From NCBI GenBank assembly GCA_036381615.1, contig DASVCL010000021.1, forward strand, positions 34,238 through 98,237: a DNA stretch of 64,000 nt, read 5' to 3'. Shown piece after piece: positions 44,406-52,470 of the stretch (positions are counted from its first letter, which is position 1; every line of letters begins with the position of its first letter). The notes below the pieces were generated by a model. The model did not search any database and was not told the DNA's origin. It saw nothing but the letters and a program-made list of their open reading frames with translations. Both the position numbers and the translations under genes were made by a program. This DNA is from CALANV01 sp036381615 (GTDB taxonomy: Bacteria; Pseudomonadota; Alphaproteobacteria; CACIAM-22H2).

Positions 44406-44413
44406 ACTATATC
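44385..44413 (+). promoter_or_regulatory. ISC operon promoter
   Basis: TTGACC (44385-44390), 17-base spacer, TATATC (44408-44413). Transcription would start around 44420, leaving a leader of about 110 bases before cysE that contains GC-rich short repeats but no recognised riboswitch. Confidence 0.7.
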
Positions 44414-44529
44414 ACAAAGCGCACCCGTGTTCGTGCGACCGTAAGACCAAACCCTGTGCTGGGGTAGTGCAGACCCTCGAGGACCGTCTTCCCCGCGGCG
44501 ATGTGGGCGCATAATAGGAAGCTACGCTT

Positions 44530-45279
44530 ATGATTTTCAAGCGTTTCCGCGAGGATATCGAGGCCGTGATGGCGCGCGATCCGGCAGCGCGATCACGTCT
44601 TGAGGTTGCGCTCTGCTATCCGGGGCTGCACGCTCTGCTGATTTATCGCCTGGCCCATCGCGCTTGGGAGCGGGGCTGGTATGTACTGGGCCGGTTCCTC
44701 TCGCATCTAGGCCGTTTCCTGACCGGCATCGAAATTCATCCGGGCGCACGGATCGGCCGGCGTGTCTTCATCGACCACGGCATGGGTCTGGTGATTGGAG
44801 AGACGGCCGAGATCGGCGATGATGTCACGCTTTACCACAACGTGACGCTCGGCGGCATTTCCCTCAACAAGGGGAAGCGGCATCCCACGCTCGGCAACGG
44901 CGTCATCGTCGGCTCCGGCGCGAGCATCCTCGGCCCGATCACGGTCGGGGACGGGGCGCGTGTCGGCTCGAACGCGGTCGTTCTCAAGGACGTGCCGGCA
45001 GGTGCGACGGTCGTCGGCATTCCGGCGCGCGAGGTCGGTACCGCCCGCGCCAAGTCGAGCGAGTTCTGCGCCTATGGCTCGTCGGGCGATCTGCCCGATC
45101 CGATTGCGCGCGCACTCGACAGCGTGTGCACCGATGTCGTCGCGCTGCGCAAGCGCATCGACGAACTGGAAGCCGCGCTTGCGGCGCGCGACGACAAGGC
45201 TGCCGGCGTGCCGACGGTTTCCGCCGCCGTGGTCGGCGAGCGAGGCCGGTTGTTTGCGATCAAGGGAGACGAACGGTGA
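44530..45279 (+). CDS. cysE: Serine O-acetyltransferase
   Basis: Makes O-acetylserine, the carbon precursor of cysteine. 249 residues: N-terminal helical region and a left-handed beta-helix of hexapeptide repeats (IHPGARIGRRVFIDHGMG, GETAEIGDDVTLYHNVTLGG, GVIVGSGASILG) with the catalytic His in FIDHG. First gene of the ISC operon, so cysteine supply is co-regulated with the desulfurases that consume it. AGGAAG precedes the ATG. Its stop overlaps iscR by four bases (GTGA). Confidence 0.96.
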   Translation: MIFKRFREDIEAVMARDPAARSRLEVALCYPGLHALLIYRLAHRAWERGWYVLGRFLSHLGRFLTGIEIHPGARIGRRVFIDHGMGLVIGETAEIGDDVTLYHNVTLGGISLNKGKRHPTLGNGVIVGSGASILGPITVGDGARVGSNAVVLKDVPAGATVVGIPAREVGTARAKSSEFCAYGSSGDLPDPIARALDSVCTDVVALRKRIDELEAALAARDDKAAGVPTVSAAVVGERGRLFAIKGDER

Positions 45280-45764
45280 AGCTCAGCACCAAGGGCCGCT
45301 ACGCCGTCATGGCGATGGTTGACCTGGCTAGCCACAGCGGCGGCAACCCTGTGGCGCTGGCCGATATTGCCGAGCGTCAGGAGATTTCGCTCTCGTATCT
45401 GGAGCAGCTCTTTGCCAAGCTGCGCAGGGGCGGTCTCGTCAAGAGCGTGCGCGGCCCGGGCGGCGGTTATCTGCTCGCGCACCGTATGGAAGACACCCGA
45501 ATCTCCGATATCATCCTTGCGGTCGATGAACCGATCCGCGCCACGCGCTGCGTGCCTGGCTCGCCGAACGGCTGCCGCAGCAACAAGAGCCGGTGCCTCA
45601 CCCATGATCTGTGGGAGGAGCTCGGCAACCAGATCCACCTGTATCTGAGCTCCGTCTCGCTTGCCGACGTCTGCAATCGGCGCGTGCTCGGCACCAGCCA
45701 TCTGATGCCGCACGGCACGCAACCGTCCGACTTGAGGACCGGGTCGGCCGTGGCTGCGCAGTAG
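45276..45764 (+). CDS. iscR: Rrf2-family regulator IscR
   Basis: [2Fe-2S] sensor that represses the isc operon when holo. 162 residues: winged helix (1-75, MKLSTKGRYAVMAMVDLA, SLSYLEQLFAKLRRGGLVKSVRGPGGGY) and cluster ligands Cys92, Cys100, Cys107 with His110, matching E. coli Cys92/98/104 and His107. The spacing between cysteines is slightly longer than in E. coli. GTG 45276 is the start (MKLSTKG...), coupled to cysE. Confidence 0.95.
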   Translation: MKLSTKGRYAVMAMVDLASHSGGNPVALADIAERQEISLSYLEQLFAKLRRGGLVKSVRGPGGGYLLAHRMEDTRISDIILAVDEPIRATRCVPGSPNGCRSNKSRCLTHDLWEELGNQIHLYLSSVSLADVCNRRVLGTSHLMPHGTQPSDLRTGSAVAAQ

Positions 45765-45785
45765 GCGGCGATCGGGAACGAGACC

Positions 45786-46910
45786 ATGGCTGCGCCGGTC
45801 TATCTCGACTGCAACGCGACGGCCCCGCTGAAGCCGGCGGTGATCGATGCCGTCGTGGCGGTGCTTGCCGAGGTGGGGAATCCGTCCTCGGTGCACCGTT
45901 TCGGTCGGCTCGCCCGGCGAACGATCGAGACGGCGCGCGCCGAAATCGCGGCGCTGGTCGGCGCGGTACCGGGGCAGGTCGTCCTCACGTCCGGCGGTAC
46001 CGAAGCGAACAATCTCGCGCTCAACGTGCCGGGACGGACCATTCTGGTTTCCGCCGTGGAACATGACTCGGTGCTGCGGCCGGCGTGCGGCGCCACGCGG
46101 ATCCCGGTGGATCGCAACGGGATCGTCGATCTGGCGGCACTCGACCGGATGCTCGCCGGCATCGACGGGCCTGCCGTCGTTGCGGTCATGCTCGCGAACA
46201 ACGAGACGGGCGTGATCCAGCCGGTCGAGGAGGTCGTACGGATCGCGCGTGCGTACAAGGCCCGCGTGCACTGCGACGCGGTTCAGGCTGCGGGCAAGAT
46301 CCGGGTGGATTTTGCCGCCCTCGGCGTCGACACGCTTGCGCTGTCGGCGCACAAGCTGGGCGGACCGCAGGGCGTGGGCGCCCTGATCGTTGCCGACGAG
46401 ACGGCGCTTACGCCGTTGCTGCTCGGTGGCGGGCAGGAGCGCGGCCGGCGCGCGGGTACGGAGAATGTGGCCGCCATCGCCGGCTTCGGCGTCGCGGCGT
46501 CGCTTGCGGCGAAGGATCTCGACCGGATGGCGGAAATCGCGGCGCTGCGCGACGACATGGAGGCAAGGCTGGAACGCATCCTGCCGGGCTTGCCCGTGTT
46601 CGGGCGGGACGTGCCGCGTCTGCCGAACACGAGCTGTCTGGCGATGCCCGGCGTCCCGGCTGAGACGCAGGTCATGGCGTTCGATCTCGCAGGCATAGCC
46701 GTCAGCGCCGGTGCGGCGTGCTCGTCGGGCAAGGTCGCGGCGTCACACGTGCTGGCTGCCATGGGGGTATCGCCGCACATCGCCGGCAGTGCCATCCGTG
46801 TCAGCGCAGGATGGCGCTCGACGCGGGCGGATTTCGATCGATTCGTCGAGACGTGGATATCGCTGTGGACGCGCCTCGGTCGGGCCGAGCGTGTGGCCCC
46901 GGCCGCATAA
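45786..46910 (+). CDS. Second cysteine desulfurase (NifS/IscS-like)
   Basis: PLP-dependent desulfurase of 374 residues, shorter than IscS. Cofactor lysine Lys190 in LSAHKLGGPQG, cofactor-stacking His in VEHDSV, and sulfur-accepting Cys312 in SAGAACSSGKV. About 40 percent of visible motifs match group I NifS/IscS. Located between iscR and iscS on the same strand, a position occupied by a second desulfurase in some Rhodospirillales and relatives. It may serve another sulfur acceptor such as tRNA thiolation (mnmA is downstream), but that is speculative. Confidence 0.9.
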   Translation: MAAPVYLDCNATAPLKPAVIDAVVAVLAEVGNPSSVHRFGRLARRTIETARAEIAALVGAVPGQVVLTSGGTEANNLALNVPGRTILVSAVEHDSVLRPACGATRIPVDRNGIVDLAALDRMLAGIDGPAVVAVMLANNETGVIQPVEEVVRIARAYKARVHCDAVQAAGKIRVDFAALGVDTLALSAHKLGGPQGVGALIVADETALTPLLLGGGQERGRRAGTENVAAIAGFGVAASLAAKDLDRMAEIAALRDDMEARLERILPGLPVFGRDVPRLPNTSCLAMPGVPAETQVMAFDLAGIAVSAGAACSSGKVAASHVLAAMGVSPHIAGSAIRVSAGWRSTRADFDRFVETWISLWTRLGRAERVAPAA

Positions 46911-46928
46911 TGACGAAGGAGTGACGGA

Positions 46929-48218
46929 GTGACTATGAGCAGTCCAGCCCTCAACGTCGGTAACGGCAGTTCCGCGGCCCCGGCGGGGCGGGCCGGCGCT
47001 AACGAGCCGAAGAAGCCGGTCTATCTCGATTACCAGGCGACCACGCCGATGGACCCGCGTGTGCTGGATGCGATGCTGCCGTACTTCGTCGAGAAGTTCG
47101 GCAATCCGCACTCCCGCAATCACGCCTACGGCTGGGAGGCCGAGGAGGCGGTCGAGAAGGCGCGCAAGCAGGTGGCCGACCTCATCGGCGCCGACGAGCG
47201 CGAGATCGTCTTCACCTCGGGCGCGACGGAGTCGAACAATCTGGCATTGGCCGGCGTCGCCCGTTTCTACAAGGACCGGAAGAACCACATCGTGACCGTG
47301 GCGACCGAGCACAAATGCGTGCTCGATACCTGCCGGCATCTGGAGATGGAGGGCTTCGAGGTCACGTATCTGCCGGTCCGGCGGAACGGGCTCATCGATC
47401 TCGATGCGCTGAAACAGGCGATCACGCCGAAGACCGTGATGGTGTCGGTCATGGCGGTGAACAACGAGATCGGCGTGATCCAGCCGCTGGAGGAGATCGG
47501 CCGCATCTGCCGCGAGCGCGGAGTCTTCTTCCACACCGATGCGGCGCAGGCCTTCGGCAAGATTCCGCTCGACGTGAACCGGATGAACATCGATCTGATG
47601 AGCATCTCGGGCCACAAGATCTACGGACCGAAAGGTATCGGGGCGCTCTTCGTGCGACGCAAGCCGCGCGTGCGGCTGGTCCCGCTCATTCACGGCGGTG
47701 GCCAGGAGCGCGGATTCCGTTCCGGCACGTTGCCGACGCCGCTCTGCGTCGGCCTGGGCGAGGCGGCGGCGATCGCCAAGCGGGAAATGGCGGCGGAAGC
47801 CGAACGTCTGTCGAAGCTGCGCGACCGGTTCTACGAGCGGATCATGAGCCGGCTGCCCGAGGTTTATCTGAACGGCGATCTCGAGAACCGCATTCCGGGC
47901 AATCTCAATCTCAGTTTCGCGTATGTCGAGGGCGAAGGACTGATGATGGGGATCAAGGACCTGTCGGTATCGTCAGGCTCGGCATGCACGTCGGCCTCGC
48001 TCGAACCGTCCTACGTGCTGCGTGCGCTGGGCGTCGACGAGGAACTGGCTCACACCAGCCTGCGCATCGGCTTCGGCCGCTTCACGACGGAGGCGGAGAT
48101 CGATTATGCCGCCGACCGGATCATCGAGGCGGTGCAGAAGCTGCGGGCGATGAGCCCGCTGTGGGAACTGGCGCAGGAAGGTGTCGACCTGAAGTCGATC
48201 CAGTGGGCAGCCCACTGA
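46929..48218 (+). CDS. iscS: Cysteine desulfurase IscS
   Basis: Supplies sulfur to IscU. 429 residues, with a ~29-residue Ala/Gly-rich extension before the usual N-terminus (PVYLDYQATTPMDPRV). Active-site residues: His128 (TEHKCVLD), PLP Lys230 (SGHKIYGPKG), and mobile-loop Cys353 (SSGSACTSASLEP); the C-terminal LRAMSPLWELAQEGVDLKSI for IscU contact is present. AAGGAG lies 7 bases before GTG 46929; ATG 46935 is an alternative with its own GGAG. Confidence 0.97.
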   Translation: MTMSSPALNVGNGSSAAPAGRAGANEPKKPVYLDYQATTPMDPRVLDAMLPYFVEKFGNPHSRNHAYGWEAEEAVEKARKQVADLIGADEREIVFTSGATESNNLALAGVARFYKDRKNHIVTVATEHKCVLDTCRHLEMEGFEVTYLPVRRNGLIDLDALKQAITPKTVMVSVMAVNNEIGVIQPLEEIGRICRERGVFFHTDAAQAFGKIPLDVNRMNIDLMSISGHKIYGPKGIGALFVRRKPRVRLVPLIHGGGQERGFRSGTLPTPLCVGLGEAAAIAKREMAAEAERLSKLRDRFYERIMSRLPEVYLNGDLENRIPGNLNLSFAYVEGEGLMMGIKDLSVSSGSACTSASLEPSYVLRALGVDEELAHTSLRIGFGRFTTEAEIDYAADRIIEAVQKLRAMSPLWELAQEGVDLKSIQWAAH

Positions 48219-48273
48219 GCGGTTCAATTGGCGGCAGCCGGGAACTATATCGGTACGTGATGTACGGGAGACG

Positions 48274-48684
48274 ATGATGTACAGCGACAAGGTGATCGAC
48301 CATTACGAGAACCCGCGCAATGTCGGGTCGCTCGACAAGAACGACCCGAATGTCGGGACCGGACTGGTCGGTGCGCCGGCCTGTGGCGACGTCATGAAGC
48401 TGCAGATCAAAGTCGGGGCCAACGGCGTGATCGAGGACGCCAAGTTCAAGACCTTCGGCTGCGGTTCGGCGATCGCGTCGAGCTCGCTCGTGACCGAGTG
48501 GGTCAAGGGCAAGACGCTCGACGAGGCCGCCGCGATCAAGAACACCGAGATCGCGCAGCATCTTGCGCTGCCGCCGGTGAAGATCCATTGCTCGGTTCTG
48601 GCCGAGGACGCGATCAAGGCGGCGATCGAAGACTATCGTCGGAAGCATGGCGGGCAGCAGGCCGCGGCGAAGGCGCAGGCCTGA
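48274..48684 (+). CDS. iscU: Fe-S cluster scaffold IscU
   Basis: Scaffold on which [2Fe-2S] clusters are built. 136 residues with cluster ligands Cys37, Asp39, Cys63 and Cys106 and the chaperone-binding LPPVK (99-103), recognised by HscA. The end (GGQQAAAKAQA) is a short disordered tail. 55 bases after iscS. Confidence 0.97.
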   Translation: MMYSDKVIDHYENPRNVGSLDKNDPNVGTGLVGAPACGDVMKLQIKVGANGVIEDAKFKTFGCGSAIASSSLVTEWVKGKTLDEAAAIKNTEIAQHLALPPVKIHCSVLAEDAIKAAIEDYRRKHGGQQAAAKAQA

Positions 48685-48720
48685 TCGGGCCGTGACGCAT
48701 TTATCGAGATGGAGCACGAC

Positions 48721-49113
48721 GTGAACGAAACAACGGGATCGACTGCGACGACGTCACCGCCGAAGCGGCCGCTGCGTCCGCGGCCGCCGCCGATCACGGT
48801 TACCGCCAACGCGGTGCAGCGGGTGCGCCAGCTGCTCGAGAAGCGCGGCAAACCCTCGGTCGGCGTGCGTGTCGGCGTGCGGACGCGCGGCTGCTCGGGC
48901 CTGAGCTACACGCTGGAATACGCGGACGCGATCGGTCCGGGCGACGAGGTCGTCAAGGTCGAGGACGTGACGATTCTGATCGATCCGAAGGCGTCGATGT
49001 TCATTTTCGGCACCGAGATGGACTTCGTCGAGGAAACGCTGCAGTCCGGGTTCGTGTTCAGGAACCCGAACGAGAAGGGCCGTTGCGGCTGCGGCGAGTC
49101 CTTCCACGTCTGA
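48721..49113 (+). CDS. iscA: A-type Fe-S carrier IscA
   Basis: Carries iron or clusters to target proteins. The HesB/IscA domain begins at PPITVTANAVQRV and has the three conserved cysteines in RGCSGLSY and GRCGCGESF. The first ~25 residues are a Pro/Thr-rich extension. GTG 48721 is preferred because GGAG precedes it by 7 bases; ATG 48709 four codons earlier is possible. 130 residues. Confidence 0.94.
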   Translation: MNETTGSTATTSPPKRPLRPRPPPITVTANAVQRVRQLLEKRGKPSVGVRVGVRTRGCSGLSYTLEYADAIGPGDEVVKVEDVTILIDPKASMFIFGTEMDFVEETLQSGFVFRNPNEKGRCGCGESFHV

Positions 49114-49135
49114 TCGTTGAGCGTGCCGGCGTTCG

Positions 49136-49167
49136 CACGGCCGGCGCTACGCCGGCCGTGTTGTTTT
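49136..49167 (+). terminator. Intrinsic terminator inside the ISC operon, between iscA and hscB
   Basis: Perfect 10-bp stem CACGGCCGGC/GCCGGCCGTG (49136-49145 with 49151-49160), loop GCTAC, followed by TTGTTTT. It lies 23 bases after the iscA stop and 54 bases before the hscB start. As a strong intrinsic terminator it should reduce expression of hscBA-fdx-iscX relative to iscSUA. Confidence 0.85.
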
Positions 49168-49220
49168 GAAGGGTCGATGAAACGGGGCCGGCGCGTCAGC
49201 ACCGGATGGAAGTGCCAGGG

Positions 49221-49904
49221 ATGAACGAAGCAGGTCGGGACATGAGCGCTGCGAAAGCCGGCGGTGCGACCGCACCCGCACCCGTCGCATGCTGGCTGTG
49301 TCGCGGTCCGGTCGATACCGGCGCGCTGTTCTGCCCGACCTGCCGGGCCGTGCAGCCGCCGGCCCCGATCGATCACTTCGCGCGCCTCGGACTGCCGGTT
49401 GCCTTTGATCTCGATGAGAGCGACCTCGACCGGCGCTATTTCGCGGTTCAGCGCCAGCTTCATCCCGACCGCTTCGCGACGCGCACGGCGCGCGAGAGGG
49501 CGGTATCCCAAAGCCAGGCCGTCGCGGTGAACGAGGCGTACGAGACGCTGAAGGATCCCTTGGCACGGGCCGAATATCTGCTTCAGCTCCACGGCATCGC
49601 CGCCGAGGCGTGCCAGACCATCAGCGATCCGGAACTCCTCATGGAGCAGATGGAGCGGCGCGAGGCGCTCAGCGAGGTCGGCACGCGCGAAGCGGCCGAG
49701 GCATTTCTCGATGCGGCCGGTCGCGACGTCGAGGCGAGCCTCGCCACGATCGCCGCCGCCTTCGGCCGTGGCGACCTGACGGCGGCGAAACGCGAAACGA
49801 CGCGGCTCAAATACCTTACCAAGCTGGTCGAGGAGGCGCGCGCCCGCCGGGCGCGGCTCGGCGGACGACCGGAGGCGCCAATCCTGAAGACGATGCCAAG
49901 ATGA
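49221..49904 (+). CDS. hscB: Fe-S co-chaperone HscB with N-terminal four-cysteine motif
   Basis: J-protein that delivers IscU to HscA and stimulates its ATPase. 227 residues. The N-terminal part contains CWLC...FCPTC (Cys24, Cys27, Cys38, Cys41), a zinc-type tetracysteine module present in mitochondrial HSCB but absent from E. coli HscB. The J domain follows (about 50-120) with HPD at 81-83, then the C-terminal three-helix IscU-binding domain. The start is uncertain: ATG 49206 and ATG 49242 are alternatives; 49221 has GGAAG eight bases upstream. Overlaps hscA by four bases (ATGA). Confidence 0.93.
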   Translation: MNEAGRDMSAAKAGGATAPAPVACWLCRGPVDTGALFCPTCRAVQPPAPIDHFARLGLPVAFDLDESDLDRRYFAVQRQLHPDRFATRTARERAVSQSQAVAVNEAYETLKDPLARAEYLLQLHGIAAEACQTISDPELLMEQMERREALSEVGTREAAEAFLDAAGRDVEASLATIAAAFGRGDLTAAKRETTRLKYLTKLVEEARARRARLGGRPEAPILKTMPR

Positions 49905-51763
49905 AGTTGCTGCAGATCCACGAGCCCGGCGAGACGCCGCTTCCCCACGAGGACGAGCGCGGACTCGCCGTCGGCATCGACCTCGGTACGACGAACACGG
50001 TCGTCGCCATCGCGACGAATCAGAAGGGCGAGGTCGTCCGCGACGCCGCCGGCCGCGCGCTGCTGCCCTCTGTCGTCGCCTATCGCGACGATGGCGCGCT
50101 CGTGGGTGAGCCGGCGCGGCGCGAGCTCCTGGAGAATCCCGGGATCGTCGTCAGCTCGGTCAAGCGGTTGATGGGGCGCGGCGCCGAGGACGTTAAGGCG
50201 CTGGCGGGCGTGCTTCCCTACGAACTCGCTCCTGCGGCCGACGGCGGCATGGTTCGTCTCAAGCTGGGCGATCGCGTGCTGACGCCCGTCGAGGTATCGG
50301 CGGACATTTTGCGCGCGGCGAAGTCCCGTGCCGAGGCGGCGCTCGGGCGCAGCGTCGATCGTGCGGTCATCACGGTGCCGGCCTATTTCGACGACGCGGC
50401 ACGCACGGCTACCCGCGACGCCGCGCGGCTTGCCGGACTCGAGGTGCTGCGCCTCGTTAACGAGCCGACGGCTGCGGCGCTCGCCTACGGCCTCGACAAG
50501 GCGGCCGAAGGCGTCTACGCGGTCTATGACCTGGGTGGGGGAACCTTCGACTTCTCGCTGCTGCGCCTCGAGAAGGGCGTCTTCCAGGTGCTGGCGACCG
50601 GCGGCGACGCGGCGCTGGGCGGCGACGATTTCGACCATGCGGTCGCCGCGCATTTCCTCGCCGAACGCGGCGGGTCCGTGGACGGGGGCGAGGTGAAGCT
50701 TGCACTCGCGACGGCCCGTCTCGCCAAGGAGTGCCTCACGACCCAGGACGAGTGGCAAGGGGCGCTCGATCTCGGCGGACGCGCCTCCCGCCATCGTCTG
50801 GATCGCGCCACCTTCGAAAAGCTGATCGAATCGTTTGTCGACCGCACGATCGCGATTTCGCGCGGCGTGCTCGAGGACGCGGGGGTCGATCCGGGATCGC
50901 TCGGCGGGCTTGTGCTCGTCGGCGGGTCCACGCGCGTGCCGCTCGTGCGCCGTAAGGTGGCCGCGCTGATCGGCCGCGAGCCGCTTGCCGATATCGATCC
51001 GGACGAGGTCGTCGCGGTCGGTGCGGCGCTGCAGGCCGAGGCCCTCACGGCCGGCTCGGATACACTGCTGCTCGATGTCACGCCGCTCTCGCTCGGCATC
51101 GAGACGATGGGCGGCCTCGTCGAGAAGATCATCGATCGCAATACGCCGATTCCGGTCGCCAAGGCGCAGGAGTTCACGACCTACCAGGACGGCCAGTCCG
51201 CGATGATGATCCATGTCGTGCAGGGCGAGCGCGAGATGGTCGATCAGTGTCGATCGCTGGCACGCTTCGAGCTGCGCGGCATTCCGCCGATGGTCGCCGG
51301 TGCGCCGCGCATCCGCGTCACGTTCGCGGTCGATGCTGATGGCCTGCTGACGGTCAGCGCCAGGGAAAAGACGACCGGCGTCGAGGCTCATGTCGAGGTC
51401 AAGCCCAGTTACGGCCTGAGCGAGGACGAAATGGCCCGCATGCTGCGCGAGAGCATCGAGCATGCGAGGGACGACATGGAGCGGCGGCTTCTCGTCGAAG
51501 CGAAGGTCGAAGCGCGCCGGGGCATCGGTGCGGTCCGCTCGGCGCTCGCCGCCGACGCCGACCTGTTGTCCGCGTCGGAGCGGGCCGAAATCGAGGCGGC
51601 GATCGCGCGGGTCGAAACGGCGCTCTCGGGGCGCGACCGGGACGCCGTCAATGCGGCGGCCGAGGAGCTCGAGAAGATAACCCGCCCGTTCGCCGAACGT
51701 CGCATGGACCGCGGCATCCGGTCGGCTCTCGCCGGGCACCGGATCGACGAGCTCGGCTTGTAG
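49901..51763 (+). CDS. hscA: Fe-S cluster chaperone HscA (Hsp70)
   Basis: Specialised Hsp70 that binds the IscU LPPVK motif and promotes cluster transfer. 620 residues, standard length. Nucleotide-binding domain: GIDLGTTNTVVAIA, VITVPAYFDDAAR, VYDLGGGTFDFSLL and VGGSTRVPLVR; substrate-binding domain from about 390 (DVTPLSLGIETMGG) and helical lid to the end. The start MKLLQIHEP is the usual HscA opening, coupled to hscB. Confidence 0.97.
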   Translation: MKLLQIHEPGETPLPHEDERGLAVGIDLGTTNTVVAIATNQKGEVVRDAAGRALLPSVVAYRDDGALVGEPARRELLENPGIVVSSVKRLMGRGAEDVKALAGVLPYELAPAADGGMVRLKLGDRVLTPVEVSADILRAAKSRAEAALGRSVDRAVITVPAYFDDAARTATRDAARLAGLEVLRLVNEPTAAALAYGLDKAAEGVYAVYDLGGGTFDFSLLRLEKGVFQVLATGGDAALGGDDFDHAVAAHFLAERGGSVDGGEVKLALATARLAKECLTTQDEWQGALDLGGRASRHRLDRATFEKLIESFVDRTIAISRGVLEDAGVDPGSLGGLVLVGGSTRVPLVRRKVAALIGREPLADIDPDEVVAVGAALQAEALTAGSDTLLLDVTPLSLGIETMGGLVEKIIDRNTPIPVAKAQEFTTYQDGQSAMMIHVVQGEREMVDQCRSLARFELRGIPPMVAGAPRIRVTFAVDADGLLTVSAREKTTGVEAHVEVKPSYGLSEDEMARMLRESIEHARDDMERRLLVEAKVEARRGIGAVRSALAADADLLSASERAEIEAAIARVETALSGRDRDAVNAAAEELEKITRPFAERRMDRGIRSALAGHRIDELGL

Positions 51764-51817
51764 GGAGGGGAATGCCATGCCATACGTCACACGATTTGGA
51801 ACGGAGTCAGAGTCAGA

Positions 51818-52156
51818 ATGCCGAAGATGATCTTCATCGAGCCGAACGGTAAGCGCCACGAAGTGGAGGCGCCGGTCGGCCTGTCGGTGCTGGAGATCGC
51901 GCACCGCAACAACATCGACCTTGAGGGGGCCTGCGAGGGGTCGCTCGCCTGCTCGACCTGCCACGTGATCGTGGATCCGGAGGATTACGAGCGGCTGAAC
52001 GAGCCGACCGAGGACGAGGAAGACATGCTCGATCTCGCCTTCGGCCTGACCCATACCTCGCGTCTGGGCTGCCAGATCATCATGACCGAGGAACTCGACG
52101 GCCTGACGGTCACGTTGCCGGCGGCCACCCGCAACATGATGGTCGACAAGGGCTGA
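51818..52156 (+). CDS. fdx: ISC-type [2Fe-2S] ferredoxin
   Basis: Adrenodoxin-like ferredoxin that supplies electrons for cluster assembly. 112 residues with ligands Cys39, Cys45, Cys48 and Cys85 (CEGSLACSTCHV and RLGCQI) and the acidic DEEDMLDLAFGL helix that binds redox partners. Located 54 bases after hscA. Confidence 0.97.
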   Translation: MPKMIFIEPNGKRHEVEAPVGLSVLEIAHRNNIDLEGACEGSLACSTCHVIVDPEDYERLNEPTEDEEDMLDLAFGLTHTSRLGCQIIMTEELDGLTVTLPAATRNMMVDKG

Positions 52157-52189
52157 GGGGCTGGCCGGCGGGCGACGGGGGAGGCAAAC

Positions 52190-52393
52190 ATGAAGAAGCT
52201 GCGTTGGATCGATGTGCGCGATATTGCGATTGCGCTCGAAGAGGCCCACCCCGACGCGGACGTGGTGAACCTTCGGTTTACCGACCTTTGGAAATGGGTT
52301 CAGCAGTTGCCCGAATTCGACGACGATCCCAACAAGTCGAACGAGAAGATCCTGGAAGCCATCCAGATGGCATGGCTCGAGGAACGCGATTGA
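52190..52393 (+). CDS. iscX: IscX (YfhJ-type) iron-binding modulator
   Basis: Small acidic protein that binds iron and modulates IscS. 67 residues, the family length. Pattern: LRWIDVRDIAIALEE, then VVNLRFTDLWKWVQQLPEF and DDPNKSNEKILEAIQMAWLEE, which give the winged-helix and acidic face. Last gene of the ISC operon, where fdx-iscX is the usual end. Confidence 0.95.
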   Translation: MKKLRWIDVRDIAIALEEAHPDADVVNLRFTDLWKWVQQLPEFDDDPNKSNEKILEAIQMAWLEERD

Positions 52394-52470
52394 CGCGACC
52401 GGCGACGCGACGCTGCCCGCCACTTCGTTGGCGGCGACCGTCGAAATCATAGCCCGGCGATCCGTCGGAC

